64,000 nucleotides of DNA, taken from positions 1,364,001 to 1,428,000 of the forward strand of contig JBAOIA010000011.1 of the NCBI GenBank assembly GCA_037045145.1, given 5' to 3'. The notes beneath the pieces are model-generated. The model was given only the letters and a program-made list of their open reading frames with translations, made no database searches and was not told where the DNA came from. This DNA is from Bacteroidia bacterium. GTDB lineage: Bacteria; Bacteroidota; Bacteroidia; AKYH767-A; OLB10. The position numbers and the translations under genes are program-made. Shown piece by piece: positions 1 to 8,647 of this stretch (its first letter is position 1; every line of letters starts with the position of its first letter).

Positions 1-2
1 AC

Positions 3-140
3 GGTTTAATTAATTCCGGGATGAAGCGACCAGATGATAATTTTATTTGGAAAGACTTGAGCTATCTTCAGGAGTTAGGGTTATGCATAATCCTGATTGC
101 TATTTTCATCTACTTTTTAGTCAGCAACTATAACGGCTGA
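3..140 (+). CDS. C-terminal end of a membrane-anchored protein (partial)
   Basis: An open frame runs in from the left edge and stops with TGA at 138-140, giving 45 residues. The last 20 or so are strongly hydrophobic (CIILIAIFIYFLV), which looks like a C-terminal membrane anchor followed by a short polar tail. An internal ATG at 21 could also start a 39-residue protein. The family is not recognisable from this piece. It is followed by a 75-bp gap and then sucC on the same strand. Confidence 0.45.
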   Translation, partial: GLINSGMKRPDDNFIWKDLSYLQELGLCIILIAIFIYFLVSNYNG

Positions 141-194
141 TTCCTCAAGTTTATTTTTTCTTTGACAACAAGACGTCATTTTGATGTTTAAGTT

Positions 195-202
195 TATTTT
201 TG
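195..202 (+). promoter_or_regulatory. TAnnTTTG -7 box upstream of sucC
   Basis: TATTTTTG lies 14 bp before the sucC start and matches the Bacteroidota -7 consensus TAnnTTTG. I see no TTG at the usual 19-bp spacing upstream, so the -33 half is not supported. If used, the 5' leader would be only a few bases long. Confidence 0.4.
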
Positions 203-215
203 TGAAAATTTTCAT

Positions 216-1406
216 ATGAACATTCACGAATATCAGGGTAAATCCATTTTAAAATCTTTTGGTGTAGCCATTCAGGAAGGAATTGTAGCTGAAACAGCCG
301 AACAGGCAGTAGCTGCAGCTAAAGAACTTCAAAATCAAACAGGAACAAATTTTTGGGTAGTCAAAGCGCAAATACATGCAGGTGGCCGTGGCAAGGGTGG
401 AGGCGTAAAGCTTGCCAAATCAATTGATGAGGTAAAAGAAAAAGCCAATTCAATTATTGGTATGCAGTTGGTAACGCCACAAACCGGTCCACAGGGTAAA
501 AAAGTTCATAAGGTGTTGATTGCACAGGATGTTTATTATCCGGGCGAGTCAAAAACAGCTGAGTTTTATATGAGTGTTTTATTAAATCGTCAGGCCGGTA
601 AAAACATCATCATGTATTCCACAGAAGGAGGTATGGATATTGAAGAGGTGGCAGCAAAAACTCCCGAAAAAATTTTTAAAGAAGAAATTGATCCTTCCAT
701 AGGGCTGCAACCTTTTCAAGTAAGAAAAATTGCATTCAACCTTGGCTTGAGTGGTAATGCCTATAAAGAAATGGTAAAGTTTGTGAGCGCTCTGTACAGA
801 GCTTATGAAAGTTGCGATGCATCGCTGTTTGAAATTAATCCGGTTTTAAAAACCTCTGACAATAAAATTATTGCTGTTGACGCCAAAGTTAATCTTGATG
901 AAAATGCTTTGTTCCGACATGCCGACTATGCTGCCATGCGCGATAAGTCAGAAGAAGACCCAACAGAAGTTGAGGCCAGCGAACATGATTTGAATTATGT
1001 GAAGTTAGAAGGTAACGTGGGGTGCATGGTCAATGGTGCAGGTCTTGCCATGGCAACTATGGATATCATAAAATTAGCAGGTGGCGAACCGGCCAACTTC
1101 CTGGATATTGGCGGAACGGCCAATGCAGCTCGTGTTGAACAGGCATTTCGCATAATTCTAAAAGACCCAAATGTAAAAGCTATATTGATAAATATTTTTG
1201 GTGGTATTGTCAGATGCGACAGAGTTGCTCAGGGAATTGTTGACGCTTATAATAATATAGGGCAGATTCCTGTTCCCATTATTGTTCGTTTGCAGGGTAC
1301 TAATGCCGAAGAAGCAAAAAAGATAATAGATCAGTCAGGACTAAAAGTATTCTCTGCAATTTTATTAAAAGAAGCTGCACAGTTAGTAAAAGAAAAGCTT
1401 GGATAA
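216..1406 (+). CDS. sucC: Succinyl-CoA synthetase (ADP-forming) beta subunit
   Basis: This is the beta subunit of succinate-CoA ligase, which makes ATP (or GTP) from succinyl-CoA in the TCA cycle together with the alpha subunit SucD. The 396 residues fit the family length. The N-terminal half is an ATP-grasp domain with the glycine-rich loop GGRGKGGG at 56-63; the C-terminal half is the CoA-ligase domain with FLDIGGTANA at 295-304 and NIFGGI at 326-331. The ATG at 216 gives the family-typical start MNIHEYQGK. No sucD lies beside it, so the partner is encoded elsewhere. The next gene starts 6 bp after the stop, so the two are probably co-transcribed. Confidence 0.97.
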   Translation: MNIHEYQGKSILKSFGVAIQEGIVAETAEQAVAAAKELQNQTGTNFWVVKAQIHAGGRGKGGGVKLAKSIDEVKEKANSIIGMQLVTPQTGPQGKKVHKVLIAQDVYYPGESKTAEFYMSVLLNRQAGKNIIMYSTEGGMDIEEVAAKTPEKIFKEEIDPSIGLQPFQVRKIAFNLGLSGNAYKEMVKFVSALYRAYESCDASLFEINPVLKTSDNKIIAVDAKVNLDENALFRHADYAAMRDKSEEDPTEVEASEHDLNYVKLEGNVGCMVNGAGLAMATMDIIKLAGGEPANFLDIGGTANAARVEQAFRIILKDPNVKAILINIFGGIVRCDRVAQGIVDAYNNIGQIPVPIIVRLQGTNAEEAKKIIDQSGLKVFSAILLKEAAQLVKEKLG

Positions 1407-1412
1407 GTAAAT

Positions 1413-2306
1413 ATGAAAGCCCTTTCAACCAAACATAATTTTTTGGGTATTGAAGATGAAAAGTATTACAACTACGCATCTTCAAAATATGTGATTCAGC
1501 AAGTGCCTTATGAATACACAAGCTCCTATCTGGCAGGCTCCAAAAATGGACCTTCTGCAATAGTAAAAGCTTCGCAGTATGTTGAATTATATGACGAAGA
1601 GTTAGATGCAGAAACTTATAAAACGTGTGGTATAGCAACACTAAAAGCACTTGATTTTAAAAATAAAACCAATAAAAAGGCCGTTGACTATATTGAGAAG
1701 GAAACGCTTGCCTTGCTTAACGACAATAAGTTTGTGGTTTCTCTCGGTGCCGAACACACTGTTACTTTAGGATTTGTGAAAGCACATATTCAAAAATTTA
1801 AAAACGTTTCAGTGCTTCAGATAGATGCTCATAGTGATTTGCGTGAATCTTATCACAACAACATTTATTCTCATGCCAGTGTCTTGAAAAGAATCTATGA
1901 TTTGGGTTTAAACATTGTTCAGGCTGGTATCAGAGCGCAGTGTATTGAAGAAGCACAGTTGATAAAGAAGTCAAAGCGACTGCATACTTATTATGCACAT
2001 CAAATCAGAAAAGATGTTAAATGGATTGATAAAGCTGTTAAAGATTTAAGCGAAAACGTTTATGTGACTATTGATGCAGATGGTTTTGATCCATCTGTAA
2101 TACCTGCTGTTGGAACTGCAGAACCGAATGGTTTATTTTGGAATGAAACTTTAGAGTTACTTAAGAAAACAGCGTCAGAGAAAAACATTATAGGCTTTGA
2201 TATTGTTGAATGTGCACCCATTAAGGGAAACATTTTGTCTGAATATACATTAGCAAAACTTGCTTACAGAATAATAGGCTATATAGAGGCTGCAAGGAGA
2301 GAGTAG
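1413..2306 (+). CDS. speB: Agmatinase / ureohydrolase family protein
   Basis: A 297-residue member of the arginase-agmatinase superfamily of dinuclear manganese hydrolases. All metal ligands of the family are visible: H115 in GAEHT, D138-H140-D142 in DAHSD, and D221-D223 in DADGFDP, followed by the family segment IPAVGTAEPNG. Agmatinase cleaves agmatine to putrescine and urea and feeds polyamine synthesis. The length and the GTAEPNG segment fit agmatinase-like proteins better than arginase, but the substrate cannot be fixed from sequence alone (guanidinobutyrase or arginase remain possible). It follows sucC by 6 bp and precedes a membrane hydroxylase by 19 bp. Confidence 0.85.
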   Translation: MKALSTKHNFLGIEDEKYYNYASSKYVIQQVPYEYTSSYLAGSKNGPSAIVKASQYVELYDEELDAETYKTCGIATLKALDFKNKTNKKAVDYIEKETLALLNDNKFVVSLGAEHTVTLGFVKAHIQKFKNVSVLQIDAHSDLRESYHNNIYSHASVLKRIYDLGLNIVQAGIRAQCIEEAQLIKKSKRLHTYYAHQIRKDVKWIDKAVKDLSENVYVTIDADGFDPSVIPAVGTAEPNGLFWNETLELLKKTASEKNIIGFDIVECAPIKGNILSEYTLAKLAYRIIGYIEAARRE

Positions 2307-2325
2307 ATTATTAAAACTATAGTGT

Positions 2326-2985
2326 ATGGAGAACAGGGAAATATCAAACAAAGGTTCTGCCACATTATTTCAGAACAGATTACTTGAAAGACTGACACGT
2401 ACAACTTTTTATTTTCCGGTGGTTTTATATTTAGTCATTGGAATGGTAACCTCCGTCTATTGCTATTTCAGTCTGAGTATTCATATTTTAACAATAATAG
2501 GGTTATTTGTTACAGGCGTATTTATATTCACGTTGGTAGAATATCTGATTCACCGTTTTGTTTTTCATTTCAAAGCAAATACTCCAAGGCAACATGAGCT
2601 GAAATATAAAATTCATGGTGTGCATCATCACTATCCTAAAGATAAAGACCGCTTAGCTATGCCACCGTTAATGTCGCTTACACTGGCAGCGTTGTTTTTT
2701 TTGTTGTACAAATGGTTGTTTGGAAATTATGGTATCGCATTATTTTCAGGATTTGTCAGTGGATATTCAATCTATCTTATCATTCATTATGCAGTGCATC
2801 GTTACAGGCAGCCGCATAATTTCTTAAGCATACTATGGAAGCATCATAGCCTCCATCACTACCGTTCTGATAGCTCTGCTTTCAGTGTTTCAAACCCTAT
2901 GTGGGATTATATTTTTGGAACAATGCCCGATAAAAAGAGTATTCAGAAAGGGGATAAAGAAAAACTTCCTGATTATTCCTCTTGA
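2326..2985 (+). CDS. Fatty acid hydroxylase superfamily membrane protein
   Basis: A 219-residue integral membrane protein with the eight-histidine di-iron pattern of the fatty acid hydroxylase/sterol desaturase family: HRFVFHF at 76-82, HGVHHHYPKD at 97-106, HYAVHRYRQPH at 154-164 and WKHHSLHHY at 171-179. Hydrophobic segments lie at about 30-75, 117-130 and 137-155. The arrangement resembles the catalytic domain of fatty acid 2-hydroxylase without the cytochrome b5 domain, which would fit 2-hydroxylation of acyl chains in sphingolipids or sulfonolipids found in this phylum. The exact substrate is inference. It converges on lepA. Confidence 0.85.
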   Translation: MENREISNKGSATLFQNRLLERLTRTTFYFPVVLYLVIGMVTSVYCYFSLSIHILTIIGLFVTGVFIFTLVEYLIHRFVFHFKANTPRQHELKYKIHGVHHHYPKDKDRLAMPPLMSLTLAALFFLLYKWLFGNYGIALFSGFVSGYSIYLIIHYAVHRYRQPHNFLSILWKHHSLHHYRSDSSAFSVSNPMWDYIFGTMPDKKSIQKGDKEKLPDYSS

Positions 2986-3041
2986 CCGCAGTAAAGCAAA
3001 TCAATAGTTGAAAGTTTTTAAATACAATTGCTAATAAAAAA

Positions 3042-4829
3042 TTAATCTAATTTCAAGACGGCCATAAATGCACTTTGTGGTATCTCAACACTGCCTACCT
3101 GACGCATACGTTTTTTTCCTTCTTTCTGTTTTTCCAGAAGTTTTCGTTTACGCGAAATATCACCACCATAGCATTTGGCAGTTACATCTTTGCGAATGGC
3201 TTTCACCGTTTCGCGGGCAATTATTTTAGCACCTATACTTGCCTGAATAATAATTTCGAATTGCTGGCGTGTAATCAGCTCCTTTAATTTTTCGCAAATC
3301 TTTTTACCAAATGTATAAGAATGATCGCGGTGGATAAGAGCAGACAGTGCGTCAACAGGTTCTCCGTTAAGCCTGATGTCGAGTTTCACCAAGTCACTTG
3401 TTTTATATCCAATAGGATGGTAGTCGAACGAAGCATACCCTTTGGAAACAGATTTTAGTTTATCATAAAAATCAAAAACAATCTCTGCCAATGGCATTTC
3501 AAAAATTAGCTCCACACGATCGGTAGTCAGGTAATTTTGACCAATAATGACACCACGTTTATTAATGCAGAGTGTCATGATGGCGCCAATATATTCTGCT
3601 TTGGTAATAATCTGCGCTTTTATATATGGCTCTTCAATGTGATCCATTTTACTGGGATCGGGAAAATCACTCGGGTTGTGTATTTCATACACATCGCCAT
3701 TGGTAAGATAAGATACGTACGAAACGTTTGGCACGGTTGTTATCACCGTCATATTAAACTCGCGTTCCAATCTTTCCTGAATGATTTCCATGTGTAGCAT
3801 TCCTAAAAATCCACATCTGAAACCAAAGCCAAGTGCCGCTGACGATTCGGGCTCAAACACCAACGAAGCATCATTAAGTTGCAGTTTTTCCATTGAGGAG
3901 CGTAGCTCTTCATAGTCTTCTGTATCCACAGGATATATTCCGGCAAATACCATGGGCTTTACATCTTCAAATCCTGAAATGGCTTCTGTACATGGGTTTT
4001 CTAAAGTAGTAATGGTGTCACCCACTTTTACTTCTTTGGCATCTTTTATTCCTGTAATGATATAGCCAACATTGCCTGTTCCAATTGTTTTTGCCGGTAT
4101 CTTATCAAGTTTCAGAATACCTATTTCTTCTGCAATATAATTACTGTTTGTAGCAACAAATTTTACTTTATCGCCCGATTTCATTTCGCCTTCAACAACT
4201 TTAAAGTAAGCAATAATGCCGCGAAACGAATTAAAAACAGAGTCAAAAATTAATGCTTTAAGAGGGGCTTTTGGATTACCTTTTGGTGCAGGAATACGAT
4301 GAACAATCTCACTTAAAATATCATGAACGCCCATACCTGTTTTTCCACTGGCAGCCATTATCTCTTCGCGTCTGCAACCCAACAAATCTACTATCTGGTC
4401 TTTCACCAACTCGGGCTCTGCGCTTGGAAGGTCAATTTTATTTAAAACCGGAATAATAGTCAGGTCATGTTCAAGTGCCAGATAAAGATTGCTGATAGTT
4501 TGTGCCTGAATACCCTGTGCAGCATCAACAATTAACAATGCACCCTCGCAGGCGGCAATACTTCTTGATACTTCATACGAAAAGTCAACGTGGCCGGGTG
4601 TGTCTATCAGATTAAATACATATTTTTTTCCATCTAAAGTATAGTCCATTTGAATGGCATGACTCTTTATGGTAATGCCCCGTTCGCGTTCCAGATCCAT
4701 ATCATCAAGCACTTGTGCCTGCATCTGTTGCTTGCTTACAGTATTGGTATATTCAAGCAGACGGTCTGCAAGAGTGCTTTTGCCATGATCAATATGGGCA
4801 ATGATGCAAAAATTTCTGATATTTTCCAT
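3042..4829 (-). CDS. lepA: Elongation factor 4 (LepA), ribosome-associated GTPase
   Basis: A 595-residue translational GTPase. Visible motifs are the P-loop AHIDHGKST at 11-19, the G3 motif DTPGH at 76-80, and the G4 motif NKID at 130-133. The C-terminal domain ends with the lysine-rich LepA tail (around KQKEGKKRMRQVG). LepA acts on 70S ribosomes and affects elongation or subunit assembly. The ATG at 4829 sits only 7 bp from a perfect -7 promoter box, so the message is nearly leaderless. Length and all domains are normal. Confidence 0.97.
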   Translation of the reverse strand: MENIRNFCIIAHIDHGKSTLADRLLEYTNTVSKQQMQAQVLDDMDLERERGITIKSHAIQMDYTLDGKKYVFNLIDTPGHVDFSYEVSRSIAACEGALLIVDAAQGIQAQTISNLYLALEHDLTIIPVLNKIDLPSAEPELVKDQIVDLLGCRREEIMAASGKTGMGVHDILSEIVHRIPAPKGNPKAPLKALIFDSVFNSFRGIIAYFKVVEGEMKSGDKVKFVATNSNYIAEEIGILKLDKIPAKTIGTGNVGYIITGIKDAKEVKVGDTITTLENPCTEAISGFEDVKPMVFAGIYPVDTEDYEELRSSMEKLQLNDASLVFEPESSAALGFGFRCGFLGMLHMEIIQERLEREFNMTVITTVPNVSYVSYLTNGDVYEIHNPSDFPDPSKMDHIEEPYIKAQIITKAEYIGAIMTLCINKRGVIIGQNYLTTDRVELIFEMPLAEIVFDFYDKLKSVSKGYASFDYHPIGYKTSDLVKLDIRLNGEPVDALSALIHRDHSYTFGKKICEKLKELITRQQFEIIIQASIGAKIIARETVKAIRKDVTAKCYGGDISRKRKLLEKQKEGKKRMRQVGSVEIPQSAFMAVLKLD

Positions 4830-4836
4830 TGGGCGG

Positions 4837-4866
4837 CAAAAATAGCTTTTTTAAGCCTTCATACAA
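4837..4866 (-). promoter_or_regulatory. lepA promoter, TTG-N19-TAnnTTTG
   Basis: Read on the minus strand, TTG (4866-4864) is followed by 19 bases and then TATTTTTG (4844-4837). This is an exact match to the Bacteroidota housekeeping promoter. Transcription would begin about 5-8 bases past the -7 box, that is at or just before the lepA start codon at 4829. Confidence 0.7.
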
Positions 4867-4977
4867 TGGTTTTTTTAAGTTGGAAAGACAGAATTTTACA
4901 ATTGAAAGATGCTTCTATTTTCAGACTTTTGCCTGAATATTAAATATTGCTATTTCACATTTAAAATCAGAAAAATT

Positions 4978-5496
4978 ATGGAAGAACTTCAATATCCGAT
5001 TGGAAAATTTCAATTACCCGAAAATATTACAGATGCACAGTTTGAAAACTGGAAAAATGATATTGAAAGCTTACCTGCCAAGGTGCAACAACTGACGGAT
5101 GGTTTTAAAGCAAATCAATGGTCGCAAACCTACAGACCCGATGGTTGGACAGCATTACAGGTGGTGCATCATTTAGCAGATAGCCACATGAATTGCTTTA
5201 TCCGTTTTAAATGGGCATTGACTGAAGATAATCCTACTATAAAAGCTTATAATGAAAAGGCATGGGCAAACCTTCCTGATGTGATGCAGTCCGCCCCGAT
5301 AATTTCTATTCAGATCCTTCATGCATTGCATCAAAGATGGTCGAGCCTTATCTGCAACATGACAGAAAAAGATTTTGCCAAAACATTTTATCATCCGGTG
5401 CAACAAAAAACACATAGCTTGAAAGGTGCAGTTGGGCTTTATGCATGGCATGGAAATCATCATCTGGCACACTTAAAAATTATTGCTGATAAATAA
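4978..5496 (+). CDS. DinB-fold metal-dependent hydrolase, YfiT/BstA type
   Basis: A 172-residue four-helix DinB-superfamily protein that closely follows the YfiT (bacillithiol S-transferase) pattern. The N-terminus YPIGKFQLPENIT, the VVHHLADSHMN segment (H64, H65, H70) and the C-terminal HGNHHLAHL (H158-H165) supply the usual three-histidine metal site. YfiT/BstA proteins transfer low-molecular-weight thiols to electrophiles; whether this organism makes bacillithiol is not shown here. The ATG at 4978 was chosen over an upstream start because the family begins near this residue. It diverges from lepA. Confidence 0.85.
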   Translation: MEELQYPIGKFQLPENITDAQFENWKNDIESLPAKVQQLTDGFKANQWSQTYRPDGWTALQVVHHLADSHMNCFIRFKWALTEDNPTIKAYNEKAWANLPDVMQSAPIISIQILHALHQRWSSLICNMTEKDFAKTFYHPVQQKTHSLKGAVGLYAWHGNHHLAHLKIIADK

Positions 5497-5587
5497 TTTG
5501 ATAATGGCTGATTACAGATGTTTTTTGTTTTTTATTTGACACTTCAATTTTTACCTGACGTATGATTTTTGATTTTGGTTTGTATTT

Positions 5588-7585
5588 ATGATACAAAAAC
5601 TTATTTCTTTTTTCATTCTTTTAATGATAGTAATATTGTTGAATTTTTGTACTACGCAACAAAAACAAATACTTCCATTACTTTCGTCTTATGCCGGTTT
5701 AAATGATACAGTGAAATATGTAGGAAAAGAAACCTGCAGATCGTGCCATGCCGATATTTATAATTCATTTATGCAAACAGGCATGGGTAAATCATTTGAT
5801 GTTGCCTCCAGGCAAAAAACATCTGCAAAATTTAATCATGAAGTTATTTTCGATAAGCATAAAAATTTCTATTACCTTCCATACTGGCATAACGATTCAC
5901 TGAACTTACTTGAATTCAGACTTGAAAATGGCGATACCATCTATAAACATAATGAAGTAATCAATTTTATTATTGGTTCGGGTCAACATACAAATTCACA
6001 TATTGTCAGCACCAATGGTTATTTGAATCAGGCACCTGCAACTTTTTATACACAGAAGGGCGAGTGGCATTTGCCGCCAGGTTTTGAAGATGGCAATAAC
6101 ACACGGTTTTCGCGCATCATTGGTTTGGAGTGTATGAGTTGTCATAACAGCTATCCTGATTTTGTTTTGGGTTCAGAAAATAAATACAAGAAAATAGAAA
6201 ACGGCATCAATTGCGAACGCTGTCATGGCCCGGGCGAATATCATGTGCTGCAAAAGCAGGCCGGTATTTTGGTTGATACCGCTAAAGCAATAGATTTTTC
6301 TATAGTGAATCCCGCTAAATTGTCTATTGACCTGCAGTTTGATGTTTGCATGCGTTGTCATTTGCAAGGCAATGCAGTGTTGAACAACAACAAGTCGTTT
6401 TTTGATTTTAAGCCGGGCATGAAACTAAGTGATGTGATGAATGTTTTTGTTCCGGTTTATGAGGGTAATGGTAATGCACATATCATGGCATCACATGCCG
6501 AAAGACTTAAACAAAGCAGATGCTATATAGAAACTGCAACCGGGAGTCATGCTAATCATCAGTCGGCAGAGTTAAGACCGGGAAAGAATGCATTAACATG
6601 TATAACCTGCCACAATCCGCATGTCAGTGTTCGACAAACAGATGACAACCATTTCAATGCAGTATGCAAAAACTGTCATCATACAGAGAATAGTTTATGT
6701 ACAGAGAAATTGACCGTTAGAGCAAAATCAAAAGATAACTGCATTAGTTGCCACATGACATTTTCCGGCACATCAGATATTCCACACGTAAGCATTCACG
6801 ACCATAAAATTAGTATCCCGTCAAAAGATATCAAGAAGAGTGAGTCTAAAGTGTTTAAAGGAATTTATTGTGTCAACAATCCTGCTGCCGACAAGCAGAG
6901 CAGGGGAAGAGCTTTTATAGCTTATTTTGAGCGGTATGGTTATGATTCCAGTGTGCTCGATTCTGCACTGAACTGTTTTTCTGATGCAGGAAATGTTTCT
7001 CTCAAGGAAAACTTTAATGAGTTGGTTCAGATATATTTTCTGAAAAATGATTTTTCAAAAGTTGTTTCACTTACTTCGGCAATGCCAGACGTGTTGAAAT
7101 TACTGAACAATAAATCGTATTCAAATACACATGCATGGACTGCATATCGGATTGGAGCATCTTTTCAGGCAATGGGAGATATTAAAGCAGCATTGGCTTT
7201 TTATAATCGGGCGGCAGAGTTGGCACCATATCATCTGGATATTTTGAATAAATATGCTACTGCACTTTCTATTTCAGGTAATGTTAAAGAGGCACAAAAA
7301 ATATATGAGTTTATTTTAAAAGAATATCCAAAACATGTTTCGGCTCTAACGAATCTTGGATTTATTTTTCTCTCCGAAAAGAATGATCCTCAACAGGCAT
7401 TGACTTATTATAGCAGTGCATTGGCGCTCAATCCGGATTATGAGCCAGCTTTAATGAATATGGCAGGGTTAATGCATTTTTTGAATAGAAATGATGAGGC
7501 TATTAAATTTGTGCAGCGTATCTTAAAAATCAATCCCAAGAGTAAGGAGGCGATGCAATTATTAAACCGGTTGAAATCAACATAA
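5588..7585 (+). CDS. Seven-heme c-type cytochrome lipoprotein with C-terminal TPRs
   Basis: A 665-residue predicted lipoprotein: hydrophobic signal segment then a lipobox-like LLNFC with Cys21. Seven CXXCH heme-attachment motifs are present (first at 50-54; CRSCH, CMSCH, CERCH, CMRCH, CITCH, CKNCH, CISCH), spread over about residues 50-400, with many extra histidines that could be distal ligands. The last 170 residues form tetratricopeptide repeats (for example AALAFYNRAAELAPYH). The heme part resembles cytochrome c554-like multiheme proteins. A role in extracytoplasmic electron transfer, with the TPRs as a docking surface, is inference. Its TAA is directly followed by the mltG ATG, so the two are an operon. 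Confidence 0.85.
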   Translation: MIQKLISFFILLMIVILLNFCTTQQKQILPLLSSYAGLNDTVKYVGKETCRSCHADIYNSFMQTGMGKSFDVASRQKTSAKFNHEVIFDKHKNFYYLPYWHNDSLNLLEFRLENGDTIYKHNEVINFIIGSGQHTNSHIVSTNGYLNQAPATFYTQKGEWHLPPGFEDGNNTRFSRIIGLECMSCHNSYPDFVLGSENKYKKIENGINCERCHGPGEYHVLQKQAGILVDTAKAIDFSIVNPAKLSIDLQFDVCMRCHLQGNAVLNNNKSFFDFKPGMKLSDVMNVFVPVYEGNGNAHIMASHAERLKQSRCYIETATGSHANHQSAELRPGKNALTCITCHNPHVSVRQTDDNHFNAVCKNCHHTENSLCTEKLTVRAKSKDNCISCHMTFSGTSDIPHVSIHDHKISIPSKDIKKSESKVFKGIYCVNNPAADKQSRGRAFIAYFERYGYDSSVLDSALNCFSDAGNVSLKENFNELVQIYFLKNDFSKVVSLTSAMPDVLKLLNNKSYSNTHAWTAYRIGASFQAMGDIKAALAFYNRAAELAPYHLDILNKYATALSISGNVKEAQKIYEFILKEYPKHVSALTNLGFIFLSEKNDPQQALTYYSSALALNPDYEPALMNMAGLMHFLNRNDEAIKFVQRILKINPKSKEAMQLLNRLKST

Positions 7586-8614
7586 ATGAAAAAAATACTT
7601 TTTTTAATTTTAACTTTACTGCTACTGATAGGTGCTGTAACTGCATATATTTTATATCAGAAGATATTTTCTCCCAATGTAAAGCTTAAAGACAATAAGA
7701 CTTATTTATATATCAGAACAGGAAGTAATTTTAATCAGGTGGTTTCTAGCCTGTCAGAACAACATATTTTAATCAATACAGAATCTTTCACGTGGCTTGC
7801 AAAAAAAATGAACTATACAGAACGCATAATACCCGGCCGCTATGAGATTACTGACAATATGAACAACAGGCAGTTGTTGCAGTTGCTGCGCTCAGGAAAA
7901 CAGGTTCCCATAAAGCTCACTTTCAATAATATCAGAACCAAGGCAGATCTCGCAAGTCGTATTTGCAAACAAATTGAAGCAGACAGCGCACAAATTGCAG
8001 CTATGCTCAATGATAGCCTTCTGTTAAAAGAAGAAGCACTGAATAGTGAAAATGTTTTATGCCTGTTTATACCCAACACGTATGAAATGTATTGGAATAC
8101 TTCAGCAATAGTTTTTTTTAATAGAATGAAAAAGGAGTATGATAATTTTTGGACAAATGCTCGCAGACAGAAAGCACATCAACAAGAGCTGACTCCTGTG
8201 CAGGTTAGCATATTGGCCTCTATTGTGCAGTCAGAGACAAAGCAAGATGCCGAGAAACCACGTGTGGCAGGAGTTTATCTGAACAGACTCAGGCAAAGCT
8301 GGAAGCTTGAAGCAGACCCTACGTTGGTTTATGCCATTGGTGATTTTTCGATTAAACGCGTGCTGAATGAATATAAAACCATTGATTCGCCTTACAACAC
8401 TTATAAATATTTCGGACTGCCACCAGGGCCAATTTGCTTACCGGATATTTCAAGTATTGATGCAGTTCTCAATGCAGAGAATCATCAGTTTATGTATTTC
8501 TGTGCTCGCGAAGATATGAGTGGCTTTCATGCATTTGCAAAAGACTATAATACGCACTTGCTCAATGCCAAACGCTATCAGGCAGAACTAAACAGACGTA
8601 ACATTAAAAAATAA
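7586..8614 (+). CDS. mltG: Endolytic transglycosylase MltG (YceG family)
   Basis: A 342-residue inner-membrane lytic transglycosylase that cuts nascent peptidoglycan strands. A single N-terminal membrane anchor (residues 3-25) precedes a LysM-like region and the YceG domain. The signature block is at 210-250: LASIVQSET, then RVAGVYLNRLR and LEADPTLVYA; further on, the family segment NTYKYFGLPPGPI is present. Oddity: the usual VEKET motif reads VQSET, so its first glutamate is Gln215 while the second (Glu217) is kept. It starts on the base after the cytochrome stop, giving tight coupling. Confidence 0.93.
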   Translation: MKKILFLILTLLLLIGAVTAYILYQKIFSPNVKLKDNKTYLYIRTGSNFNQVVSSLSEQHILINTESFTWLAKKMNYTERIIPGRYEITDNMNNRQLLQLLRSGKQVPIKLTFNNIRTKADLASRICKQIEADSAQIAAMLNDSLLLKEEALNSENVLCLFIPNTYEMYWNTSAIVFFNRMKKEYDNFWTNARRQKAHQQELTPVQVSILASIVQSETKQDAEKPRVAGVYLNRLRQSWKLEADPTLVYAIGDFSIKRVLNEYKTIDSPYNTYKYFGLPPGPICLPDISSIDAVLNAENHQFMYFCAREDMSGFHAFAKDYNTHLLNAKRYQAELNRRNIKK

Positions 8615-8647
8615 TTCACCATAAAACGGTATTTTTACGCCATTAAA

